Positions 1 to 7,623 of a DNA stretch of 44,252 nucleotides are shown here, in pieces. This DNA comes from an uncultured Oscillospiraceae bacterium. GTDB lineage: Bacteria > Bacillota > Clostridia > Oscillospirales > Oscillospiraceae. The DNA is taken from positions 1 through 44,252 of the forward strand of contig CANQII010000004.1 in the NCBI GenBank assembly GCA_947623875.1. Direction: 5' to 3'. Within the stretch, counting starts at the first letter, position 1. Each line of letters begins with the position of its first letter. A program made the position numbers and the translations under genes. The notes beneath the pieces are model-generated. The model was not told the DNA's origin. It did no database searches and worked only from the letters and a program-made list of their open reading frames with translations.

Positions 1-666
1 CAGGCAGGCGGCAAGCTGATGCCCGAACTTCACAAGAAGTTTGCTGAGTTTGCCGCAGAGAAGGGCATGAAGTTTGTGGTGATGTACGGCCAATGTGAGG
101 CGACTGCTCGCATGGGGTATCTTCCCGCAGATAAAGCAGCGGAACGGTGTGGCTCTATGGGGATCGCAATCCCTGGTGGTACATTCCGGCTTGTAGATGT
201 CAATGGTGAGACGATCACAGAACCTTTTTTAACTGGCGAACTGGTTTATGAAGGTCCGAACGTGACTCTGGGCTATGCTGAGTGCGGTGCTGATCTTGCT
301 AAGGGTGATGAACGCCACGGTGTGCTGGAGACCGGGGACATGGCCCAATTCGATGAGGATGGCTTCTACTACATCGTAGGCAGGAAGAAACGATTCCTGA
401 AAATCTACGGCAACCGCGTCAATCTGGACGAAGTGGACAGGCTCGTGAAAGCAGCCTTCCCGGGCAAGGAGTTTACCTGTGCGGGCGTAGACGATCACAT
501 GTACCTGTTCGTCACGGATGGTGAAATTGCAGATGCTGTAAAGAGCTTTGTGGTATCAAAGACTGGATTGAATCCAGTTGCCTTCAAGACGGTTCAGATC
601 AGTGAAATTCCGAAGAATGATGCCGGGAAGACGCTGTATCAGGAATTGAAGAAGTACTACGAATGA
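1..666 (+). CDS. AMP-forming acyl/amino-acid ligase, C-terminal part (5' end outside window)
   Basis: The frame is open at the first base, so the gene begins upstream and only the last ~221 codons are present. It is an ANL-superfamily adenylate-forming enzyme, which activates a carboxylic acid as an acyl-AMP and passes it to a thiol. Visible family motifs in order are YGQCEAT (the core Y-G-x-x-E motif), GELVYEGPNVTLGY, TGDMAQFDEDGFYYIVGRKK (ribose-binding Asp and hinge) and the C-terminal PKNDAGKTLY with the catalytic lysine near the end. The downstream LuxE-like and LuxC-like genes suggest it supplies an activated acyl group to a reduction or tailoring pathway. The substrate cannot be read from this fragment. 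Its stop codon overlaps a possible ATG by four bases (ATGA), as in a compact operon. Family call is secure; pathway is inference. Confidence 0.85.
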   Translation, partial: QAGGKLMPELHKKFAEFAAEKGMKFVVMYGQCEATARMGYLPADKAAERCGSMGIAIPGGTFRLVDVNGETITEPFLTGELVYEGPNVTLGYAECGADLAKGDERHGVLETGDMAQFDEDGFYYIVGRKKRFLKIYGNRVNLDEVDRLVKAAFPGKEFTCAGVDDHMYLFVTDGEIADAVKSFVVSKTGLNPVAFKTVQISEIPKNDAGKTLYQELKKYYE

Positions 667-892
667 AGCTGTTCGCCTTTCCGTTTGCAGGTGTGCAGTG
701 CTCTTTACCAACTTGGAGTATCACCTGCTACGATTCTGGCAGCCTGAATTTACGCAGAGAAAAGGGTTCTTGAAAACAGGTGAAAGGTTTGGTCCTCTTT
801 TCTGGTGGTGCAACCTTAAGTCCGAAGAGAGCCTATTTTCTAAATCGTTTTCAAGAAGTGTGGAAATAATCAAGGAGAAGTACCTTAGATGA
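663..892 (+). pseudogene. Type II thioesterase remnant (decayed)
   Basis: An ATG overlapping the ligase stop (ATGA) opens a frame that begins MKLFAFPFAG, the classic start of type II (GrsT-like) editing thioesterases. It stops after 36 codons at 771-773. In another frame, 792-869 reads GGATLSPKRAYFLNRFQEVW, resembling the C-terminal G-G-x-(F/Y)-x-L-N...E-V region. A third frame ends SVEIIKEKYL just before the next gene. An intact family member is about 230-250 residues, but only ~230 bases remain, so the catalytic Ser and Asp regions are gone and the frame is broken. Inference: internal deletion plus frameshifts in an editing thioesterase that once belonged to this acyl-activation cluster. 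A spurious 64-codon frame (698-892) crosses the same DNA. Homology is judged by eye. Confidence 0.5.
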
Positions 893-1980
893 GCTTGGAT
901 AACTTTTTATCAATTGCGCCGTATTCTCTGGGCCATGAGGAGAAGGAGAAACTGCTTACAAACAGGCTTCTTGAACAGACAACTCACCACAGGGAAAAGT
1001 GCCCGGAGTATGCCCGTATCCTCGATGCAGTTGGTTTTGATGCAGCGCAGGTGACAACCCCGGCCGACATCCCTTTTCTGCCGGTGCGGCTTTTCAAGGA
1101 ACTGTCTCTGAAGAGCATTGGGGATGACGAGATCGTTAAGACTATGACGTCATCCGGAACATCCGGCCAGGCGGTGTCGAGAATCTATCTAGACCGTGAG
1201 ACATCCTCCAACCAGCAGAAGACGATGGTGAAGATTGTTTCGGATTTCACTGGATCCACCCGTATGCCCATGATCATTCTGGATTGTCCCTCTGTGGTGA
1301 AAGATCGTAAGATGTTCTCTGCCCGCGGCGCCGGTATCTTAGGCTTCTCTATCTTCGGCTCAAAACGGATCTATGCGCTCAACGATGAGATGCAGTTGGA
1401 TGTGGAGGGGCTTCAAGAGTTCCTGGAGAAATACAGCAATCAGCCCATTTTGCTGTTTGGATTCACGTTCATGGTTTGGCAGCACTTCTATCAAGAACTG
1501 GTGCGCCTGCGTGAGCAGGGTGTGGTGTTCGATCTCTCCAACGGTATTCTGATTCACGGGGGAGGGTGGAAGAAGCTGGTCAACGAATCGGTGAGCCAGG
1601 AGGAATTCCATCGGCGGCTGCAAGATGTGTGCGGTCTGCATCACATCCATGACTACTACGGAATGGTGGAACAGACCGGCTGCATCTACATGCAATGTGA
1701 GTACGGCCACCTTCATGCCAGCATTTTCTCAGACGTGATCATGCGCCGTCCCATCGACTTTGGCGTGTGTGAAGTAGGGGAGCCGGGAATCATCCAAGTG
1801 GTCTCCAGCATACCGGAGTCCTATCCGGGTCACTCTCTCCTGACAGAAGATGAAGGTATCTTGTTAGGCGAGGACGACTGCCCCTGCGGACGGAAGGGCA
1901 AGTATTTTAAAATCAACGGACGGTTGAAAAATGCGGAGATACGGGGGTGCAGCGATACCTATGCAGCAAAGTTTGGCTAA
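889..1980 (+). CDS. LuxE-like acyl-protein synthetase
   Basis: This 363-residue protein matches the LuxE acyl-protein synthetase family. In luciferase systems LuxE activates a fatty acid with ATP and transfers it through a cysteine to the LuxC reductase. Visible signatures are TSSGTSGQ at residues 87-94 (the phosphate-binding loop of adenylate-forming enzymes), HDYYGMVEQTGCIY mid-protein, and a C-terminal CPCGRKGKYFKINGRLKNAE stretch. The start ATG at 889 has AAGGAGAAG just upstream. The 3' end overlaps the next gene, a LuxC-like reductase, consistent with the two proteins working as a complex. No luciferase genes (luxAB) are in view, so the product is more likely an aldehyde or alcohol in a lipid, peptide or glycan pathway. 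The family call is firm and the substrate is unknown. Confidence 0.85.
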   Translation: MSLDNFLSIAPYSLGHEEKEKLLTNRLLEQTTHHREKCPEYARILDAVGFDAAQVTTPADIPFLPVRLFKELSLKSIGDDEIVKTMTSSGTSGQAVSRIYLDRETSSNQQKTMVKIVSDFTGSTRMPMIILDCPSVVKDRKMFSARGAGILGFSIFGSKRIYALNDEMQLDVEGLQEFLEKYSNQPILLFGFTFMVWQHFYQELVRLREQGVVFDLSNGILIHGGGWKKLVNESVSQEEFHRRLQDVCGLHHIHDYYGMVEQTGCIYMQCEYGHLHASIFSDVIMRRPIDFGVCEVGEPGIIQVVSSIPESYPGHSLLTEDEGILLGEDDCPCGRKGKYFKINGRLKNAEIRGCSDTYAAKFG

Positions 1981-3178
1981 GGCTCCGGAAGGGATCCGCT
2001 ATTTGGTTGGGAATCGCGAGATTCTAGAGCATATGGAACGAAGCATCCCCAAGAAGCCGTTTGCAGACGATGTATTGGACTTCTTGAACGAAGTGTCCAG
2101 AGCCGTGATGGCGGACCCTCGCGCCAGACAGTACTCCGATGTGGTCACTTTTGCATTTTGGATCCGCAAGGGTTCCACCTCTAAGCTGAGAGAACAATAT
2201 ATCCAAAAAGACGGCAACATTAGGCTGGGGCGAGGAGTGGCGTTTCACATTGCGCCGTCAAACGTGCCAGTGAATTACGCATATTCCCTTGTAACCGGGC
2301 TGCTGTGCGGGAATGCCAATGTGGTCCGTATCCCATCCAAAGCGTTCCCGCAGGTGGAGATCATCAACAATGCGATTCAAAAAGTGCTGGATTTGGACGC
2401 CTATCGGCACATGCAGGATTATATCTGCCTGATTCGATATGGCAGGGAACAGGCGATCAACGACTATCTGTCTCAGATCTGTGATGTCCGGGTCATTTGG
2501 GGCGGCGATGGAACCATAGCAGAGATTCGCAAATCGCCGCTGAAACCACGGGCTGGCGAGATCACATTTGCAGACCGCTTCTCCATTGCAGTCATAGACA
2601 GTGGCGCGTACATGTCGTTGGCGGACAAGCATAGGACAGCAGAAGACTTCTATAACGATACCTACTTCTCAGACCAGAATGCCTGTACCAGCCCACGCAT
2701 TGTCGTGTGGACAGGGAGTAAGATCGCTGAGGCGAAGCAGATATTCTGGGAGGAACTGCACGCTGTGGTAGCCCGAAAATACCAGTTCCAGTCCATCCAG
2801 GCGGTGAACAAGCTTACCAGCGCCTATCTGCTGGCAGCAACCCACAGTGGTATCACGGTGGTGCCGCATGCAGATAATCTGATTGTCCGGTGCGTGCTTC
2901 AGACACTACCTGAGGACTTGATGGATTGCAAGGACAACTCCGGCTATTTCTTTGAGTATGACTGTGCCGATATCATGGAACTGCGTACTCTCTGCAATGA
3001 TACACGCTGCCAGACGGTGGCTTGCATCGGGGACACAGAGATGCTTAAGCCTTTGCTGGAAACAGGGGTAAAGGGAATAGACAGAGTTGTTCCGGTGGGC
3101 AAGACAATGGACTTCGACCTCGTGTGGGATGGATATCAACTTTGTGAGCGGATGACAAGAATACTGAGACTATCGTGA
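1961..3178 (+). CDS. LuxC-like acyl-CoA/acyl-protein reductase
   Basis: An NADPH-dependent reductase of the LuxC family, related to aldehyde dehydrogenases, which reduces an acyl thioester to an aldehyde. The expected nucleophile is the cysteine in DQNACTSPR (Cys242 with this start). GRGVAFHIAPSNVPVNYAYS is the N-terminal substrate/cofactor region typical of the family. The ATG at 1961 is preferred, giving 405 residues and a 20-base overlap with the LuxE-like gene, because a G-rich stretch precedes it; an in-frame ATG at 1931 adds ten residues but lacks a ribosome binding site. The overlap implies translational coupling with the LuxE-like partner. It marks the right end of the acyl-activation cluster, since the next gene differs sharply in base composition. 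Confidence 0.85.
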   Translation: MQQSLAKAPEGIRYLVGNREILEHMERSIPKKPFADDVLDFLNEVSRAVMADPRARQYSDVVTFAFWIRKGSTSKLREQYIQKDGNIRLGRGVAFHIAPSNVPVNYAYSLVTGLLCGNANVVRIPSKAFPQVEIINNAIQKVLDLDAYRHMQDYICLIRYGREQAINDYLSQICDVRVIWGGDGTIAEIRKSPLKPRAGEITFADRFSIAVIDSGAYMSLADKHRTAEDFYNDTYFSDQNACTSPRIVVWTGSKIAEAKQIFWEELHAVVARKYQFQSIQAVNKLTSAYLLAATHSGITVVPHADNLIVRCVLQTLPEDLMDCKDNSGYFFEYDCADIMELRTLCNDTRCQTVACIGDTEMLKPLLETGVKGIDRVVPVGKTMDFDLVWDGYQLCERMTRILRLS

Positions 3179-3255
3179 AAAGGCACTATTTTAGTGTTAA
3201 GTCTCTGGCAATTTGTAACCTTGCAGAGAAAACAAATAAGTGCGGAGATGATAAA

Positions 3256-5316
3256 ATGGGTAAAATTTTAAACGATGTAAAGGACAATTATCTGCCAAGA
3301 CACGATGATCAGCGAGATATGCTGAAACCGTTCCTACACGGATTCGATATTACTTACGCAGAAGAGGTTCATAGTAATAATACGATCATTTTTATTTATC
3401 TATTAAAACCAGAGAAGCACATGGAAGATTCTTTTGGGTTTAGCAGAGAAATGGTAATGGCGTATTCGCAGTATGACGAATTTCAGCCAAGAGCTTTGCA
3501 GGCAATTAACTCGATTTTTGAGAAGCCTACGTTTAAAAACAGAGTAGATACGTTGAACTGCTTTGTGATCTCCAAGGATCCAAACGTAATTCATAATGCA
3601 GGCGTTGTATATTTTGAAGGCAATTGGTGCCGATCAATCATTCCAATCGTATATAATGATGTCATCGAAAACAAAAACGATGCATATTATATACGAAACA
3701 AGCTAAGGGAAAACTTGTATGGAATTGATCTATTCGGAAATATGCTTCCACTGAAAGATGACACATCTTTCTTTGGAAGACAAAGAGTTGTTGCTAGGTA
3801 TGTTGATTCGGTAAAACGAGTTGAGAACAGAGGCCTATTTGGACTTAGAAAGACAGGAAAAACGTCTTTGCTATTTAAAATCCAACGTGTCATAGAAGAA
3901 CAAAATCTTGGAAAAGTGTTGTATTATGATTGTAAAGATCCATCGTATCGAAATCTACATTATTATGAGTTTTTGTCAGTTATTGCAGAAGATATATCAA
4001 ATGAACTCGAGATTCAAAATGAGAAAGCCTCTGGGAAAAGTGAAATTATCAAGAAATTCAAAAAAGTTATAAGATTCGCTTATAAAAAGGGCATCAAAAT
4101 AGTTATCATGTTTGACGAGATAGAATATATCTCTTTCAATTCAATAACGGATGAGCATTGGAAAAATGAATTCATAGATTTTTGGCAGATAATGTGGTCT
4201 GTACAAAGCACAGATAGGAATTTAATGTTTATTCTGTCCGGGGTTAATTCCAGCATATCAGAGACGGATGTGATAGGAAATGTACAAAATCCGCTCTTTA
4301 GTATTGTTGAAGCTGAATATTTGCAAGGCCTAGAATACGAGGATGCAAAAAACATGATACGTACTCTGGGAAAACGAATGGGCTTAGACTTTGAATACGA
4401 TGCTATTGATTTATTGTACAATCAATACAATGGTCATCCAATGCTGATGCGTTTAGCATGCAGTTATATTAATAAACAATATACAACAGAAAAAAGACCT
4501 ATTGATATAACCAAGCAAAAGATAGAAAGAATACAAGATGATATAGATGTAGAACTTTCTTATTACTTTAAGCATGTTGTTTCGGAAATTGAGCTGTTTT
4601 ATAAAGATGAATATGACCTTTTTGGTATGCTTGCGTCAGGACAACGAAAAGATTTTATAGAATGTTCGGAGTTGGCTGATTCAGGAAAACATTTGTATGA
4701 TTATGGGCTGGTGGCAAAAGATAAAAATGGAAAACCCTATGTTAAGCTTCCTGTTGCTGGTAGATATGTTGCAATGCAATTAGCAAAAAAAGAAAACCGG
4801 ACTTCACTTTACAAGATAGTGGAAAGAGACAAAAGAGCAAATTGGATAAAGGACATCGCAAGTTCAATTTTGCGTGATTTTCGACAACTTGAAGTATACA
4901 TACAGGATAAGAAAATGCCAAGCTTATTCGGGGATAATTCCTTTCCAGAAGCAGACAAGTTTTCTCAAGTTAAACCAGTAGAAGTAGAGGATGACTTTGA
5001 CAGGTTTATTAATGTGTGTAATAGATGCTTTGTTGAGTCCATAAAAAATTATGGAAAGAGTGTTGGAAATGACGGCTACTTGGACAGCAAAATAAAAGAA
5101 AACTATCCTTCACTATATGCCCTGATAGACAAAATCAGAACGTACAGAAATAAGTCTGATCATCTAAAACTTACTTCAAAAAACGTTGAAAAGTATAGGA
5201 TTTATTGGAATGAAGATACAAAAGGAATTCATGAAATTGACGGTATTTATTTTGCTGTACAGCAGAAACTTCTTGAAGATTTACTAGAAGCGATTCATGA
5301 TGAACTGGATATATAA
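3256..5316 (+). CDS. STAND/AAA-like NTPase with C-terminal HEPN-type RX4H domain; candidate defence protein
   Basis: A 686-residue protein in three parts. Residues 1-170 form an N-terminal domain I do not recognise. An archaeal-ATPase/STAND-like NTPase follows, with an FFGR entry motif near residue 172, Walker A GLRKTGKTS at 196-204, Walker B IVIMFDE at 282-288, and a winged-helix-like region (GLVAKDKNGKPYVKLP). The C-terminus (about 550-686) contains RTYRNKSDH, where R631-N632-x3-H636 fits the HEPN RNase signature. In STAND systems, NTP-driven oligomerisation switches on an effector; here the effector would be a HEPN RNase. The ATG at 3256 has CGGAG eight bases upstream; an in-frame GTG at 3175 overlaps the previous stop but lacks a site. 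The DNA is visibly AT-rich compared with both flanks, suggesting transfer. The defence role is inference. Confidence 0.75.
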   Translation: MGKILNDVKDNYLPRHDDQRDMLKPFLHGFDITYAEEVHSNNTIIFIYLLKPEKHMEDSFGFSREMVMAYSQYDEFQPRALQAINSIFEKPTFKNRVDTLNCFVISKDPNVIHNAGVVYFEGNWCRSIIPIVYNDVIENKNDAYYIRNKLRENLYGIDLFGNMLPLKDDTSFFGRQRVVARYVDSVKRVENRGLFGLRKTGKTSLLFKIQRVIEEQNLGKVLYYDCKDPSYRNLHYYEFLSVIAEDISNELEIQNEKASGKSEIIKKFKKVIRFAYKKGIKIVIMFDEIEYISFNSITDEHWKNEFIDFWQIMWSVQSTDRNLMFILSGVNSSISETDVIGNVQNPLFSIVEAEYLQGLEYEDAKNMIRTLGKRMGLDFEYDAIDLLYNQYNGHPMLMRLACSYINKQYTTEKRPIDITKQKIERIQDDIDVELSYYFKHVVSEIELFYKDEYDLFGMLASGQRKDFIECSELADSGKHLYDYGLVAKDKNGKPYVKLPVAGRYVAMQLAKKENRTSLYKIVERDKRANWIKDIASSILRDFRQLEVYIQDKKMPSLFGDNSFPEADKFSQVKPVEVEDDFDRFINVCNRCFVESIKNYGKSVGNDGYLDSKIKENYPSLYALIDKIRTYRNKSDHLKLTSKNVEKYRIYWNEDTKGIHEIDGIYFAVQQKLLEDLLEAIHDELDI

Positions 5317-5357
5317 TGCATAGTATGTGATTGGTGGATATGTTGGAATATATAGAG

Positions 5358-5774
5358 CTATATTGCTACATCATATATCTCTATTTTTGCAATATCATCA
5401 ATCTTTATCACTGTGTTGGCTTGAAAAATTAATGTTCCTGTAAGCGAATTTATCGAATTTAGTATCTCTTTAACGGTTGCATATGCGCCCCCAGCCTTAC
5501 GGCTGTCCGGCACAAAGTAGGTCACAGACACCTCGGGATGTTCATCCAGATGATCCCTCAGATACTGCAGTTTCTGATCGATCATTGCCTTGGCCTCTTC
5601 TGTGAGTTCTATCCGCTCCTCCGTCAGTCTTGCTGTCTCCTCTACGGCATCCCCATATCCTGTTAGAGCTGCAAACGGCATAAACTGCGCTGCTCTGGCT
5701 GATACAGGCATATGGGGATGCCTTGTGGATTGGTGGTGGGGAAGATGAATGATATCCTCATAGCTGCTTGCCAT
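5358..5774 (-). CDS. YolD-like protein, partner of Y-family polymerase
   Basis: A 138-residue YolD-like protein. Its N-terminal part carries the family features ARAAQFMPFAALTGYGDAVE and a charged helix (ETARLTEERIELTEE), and it ends in a small beta region. In Firmicutes such genes usually sit beside UvrX/YqjW-type translesion polymerases, as here (polymerase stop at 5790, 15 bases away). The YolD product is thought to act with that polymerase in the damage response. The ATG at 5774 is chosen because AAGGAGG lies ten bases upstream; a GTG at 5783 touches the Shine-Dalgarno sequence. The last ~40 codons (roughly 5358-5475) are AT-rich while the rest is GC-rich, so the gene looks like a mosaic joined to the neighbouring AT-rich insert. 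The encoded tail still resembles the family tail. Confidence 0.8.
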   Translation of the reverse strand: MASSYEDIIHLPHHQSTRHPHMPVSARAAQFMPFAALTGYGDAVEETARLTEERIELTEEAKAMIDQKLQYLRDHLDEHPEVSVTYFVPDSRKAGGAYATVKEILNSINSLTGTLIFQANTVIKIDDIAKIEIYDVAI

Positions 5775-5789
5775 CTGTAGCACGCCTCC

Positions 5790-7313
5790 TTATGCTCTGT
5801 GTCCGCCGATCTGCTGATTGCGCTCTTTTGCTGTTGCGCCTTCTTCCAGGCTGGTGCCTTTCAAGATGGCGTTCTTCCCGAACTTCCGGCGGATCTCCAA
5901 TACCGCCTGCTGTTTACTCTTCTCCTTGGCCTGTGCAGCCTTTTTCTGCTCTTTCTCTTTTGCTAGGGCCTCATAGTCCGTGAAAAGGTCCAACTGTTCT
6001 GGCTCTTCTGTGGGCACATCAGATTCCCGGATCACATGGTTGGCCCCCAGATACAGCTGTCGTATCAAGAGGTTTCGGTCTGTGATCTGCTCATAGAGGG
6101 ATACCGCTGCCGAGACGATCTTCTTGTCGGAAGAGGTGTGTCCGCCAGGAATGTTGAAACTTCCATGGGAGGATTTTGGGATATCCCGTCCGTAGCGGTC
6201 CTGGGATACCGCTCCGTGATAGGCCTTTCTCCGGTTGGGATCCTGCAGCACGGAGTTGTCATAGCGGACGGACAGTGTCAGCTGATCGGTTACCAACCCT
6301 TTCTCCGCCAGATCCAGGGTCATCATGTCTGCCATCTCCCGGACCACCAATCGCGCCTTCTCGAAAGAGTAAGGACAAGGAAGCACTTGTCCGCTGCTCA
6401 CACTGTTGTTCTCCGGTTCATAGGCTTGAATGTCTGCAATGGTGCAAGGCTCCCAGCCCCAGGCATGATCAATGAGAAGCTCTGCGTTTACCCCGAACAT
6501 CTTGTACAGAAGTTCTTCGTTGTAGAAATCAGCGCTGGTGCCGAGAGAGCATCTTGCGATATCGCCCATGGTGTGCAGTCCCACAGATTCCAGCCGTTTT
6601 GCATACCCTCGTCCAACCCGCCAGAAGTCCGTCAGAGGAGTATGAGACCAGAGTTTCTCACGGTAGGACATCTCATCCAGTTCGGCGATCCGCACGCCGT
6701 TCTTGTCCGGCGGGATGTGCTTTGCCACGATGTCCATGGCAACCTTGCAGAGGTACAGGTTGGTCCCGATGCCTGCTGTAGCGGTGATGCCGGTGGTCTT
6801 CAAGACATCTGCGATGATCCTCTGGGCCAGTTCTTTCACTGTGCAGTGATAGGTGGCGAGATAGTGGGTCACATCCATAAACACCTCATCGATGGAGTAC
6901 ACATGGATGTCCTCTGGTGCCACATACTTCAGGTAGATTTGGTAGATCTCCGTGCTGCGCTTCATATAGAGGGCCATCTGCGGCCTGGCTACCACGTACG
7001 AGAGCGATAGTCTCGGATCCGCTGCCAGGGCAGGGGCGTTAGAGGATTCCCCGGTGAACTTGTGTCCCGGGGCTTTCGCCAGTCTTCCGGAGTTGATCTC
7101 TCGTACCTTTTGTACCACCTCAAAGAGCCGGCATCTTCCAGGCAGACCATATGCCTTCAGCGATGGTGTTACCGCCAGACAGATGGTCTTCTCTGTCCGG
7201 CTTTCGTCTGCCACTACAAGATGCGTTGTCAGGGGATCCAGACCCCGCTCCAGACACTCCACGGAGGCGTAGAAGCTTTTGAGGTCGATGGCGATACAGG
7301 CACGCTGCGGCAT
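5790..7313 (-). CDS. Y-family translesion DNA polymerase (UvrX/DinB-like)
   Basis: A 507-residue Y-family polymerase that would replicate past damaged bases. The catalytic palm shows AIDLKSFYASVE with Asp10 and the Phe14/Tyr15 steric-gate region, and YSIDEVFMDV with Asp142-Glu143 as metal ligands. ITATAGIGTNLYLCKVAMD is the usual thumb/palm motif. A C-terminal QLDLF at 440-444 is a textbook sliding-clamp binding peptide, followed by a lysine-rich tail. The ATG at 7313 has GGAGGC a few bases upstream. The YolD-like gene follows 15 bases after the stop, so the two are probably cotranscribed. No obvious LexA/DinR box was found upstream. This two-gene cassette is common on mobile elements and in accessory islands of Clostridia, and may be cargo of the region on its left. 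Confidence 0.93.
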   Translation of the reverse strand: MPQRACIAIDLKSFYASVECLERGLDPLTTHLVVADESRTEKTICLAVTPSLKAYGLPGRCRLFEVVQKVREINSGRLAKAPGHKFTGESSNAPALAADPRLSLSYVVARPQMALYMKRSTEIYQIYLKYVAPEDIHVYSIDEVFMDVTHYLATYHCTVKELAQRIIADVLKTTGITATAGIGTNLYLCKVAMDIVAKHIPPDKNGVRIAELDEMSYREKLWSHTPLTDFWRVGRGYAKRLESVGLHTMGDIARCSLGTSADFYNEELLYKMFGVNAELLIDHAWGWEPCTIADIQAYEPENNSVSSGQVLPCPYSFEKARLVVREMADMMTLDLAEKGLVTDQLTLSVRYDNSVLQDPNRRKAYHGAVSQDRYGRDIPKSSHGSFNIPGGHTSSDKKIVSAAVSLYEQITDRNLLIRQLYLGANHVIRESDVPTEEPEQLDLFTDYEALAKEKEQKKAAQAKEKSKQQAVLEIRRKFGKNAILKGTSLEEGATAKERNQQIGGHRA

Positions 7314-7354
7314 ATGCGGGGCCTCCTTTCCAAATGGACCATACCAATCTGTTT

Positions 7355-7389
7355 ACACCGGCCAGCCGTGAGGCTGGCCGGTGTCTTTT
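7355..7389 (+). terminator. Perfect hairpin, possible terminator
   Basis: ACACCGGCCAGCC at 7355-7367 pairs perfectly with GGCTGGCCGGTGT at 7372-7384 around a GTGA loop, and CTTTTG follows on the plus strand. No plus-strand gene ends here, and on the minus strand (between asnB and the polymerase) no T-run follows. It may instead be a leader hairpin ahead of the polymerase gene or may insulate it from asnB read-through. Confidence 0.45.
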
Positions 7390-7406
7390 GAAATTGGTTT
7401 ATTTTT

Positions 7407-7436
7407 ATTGTATTCTTATTGTCTGCTGTATCACAA
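7407..7436 (-). promoter_or_regulatory. Candidate sigma-A promoter for the polymerase-YolD pair
   Basis: Reading the minus strand, TTGTGA (7431-7436) and TACAAT (7407-7412) are separated by 18 bases and lie about 95 bases upstream of the polymerase start. The rest of the 310-base gap 7314-7623 is AT-rich and holds nothing else recognisable except the hairpin at 7355-7384. Confidence 0.4.
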
Positions 7437-7623
7437 TCAGGCAAACTTTAGCTCTGTTCAGTCCAAGTGAGTTTCCCTCTCGGCTGCACATAGTTTGCAC
7501 GGAGTATCGAGATGCTGCTGAAAGAATATATGAAGCAAAACATCAGACAACGAAAAAGGACTAATTTTATTTAGCTTGCTGTATTTTGTTTTACAATATG
7601 CTTTCTGACACAACAAATCTTGC

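Noticed and set aside
698-892. 64-codon ORF ending in an ATGA overlap with the LuxE-like gene
   Set aside because: No protein-like conservation over most of its length; the same DNA shows thioesterase-like fragments in other frames, so a pseudogene explains it better.
5340-5365. ATATAG/CTATAT inverted repeat as an attachment site or terminator
   Set aside because: Short, AT-only stem without a matching partner elsewhere; a chance palindrome in AT-rich DNA is as likely.
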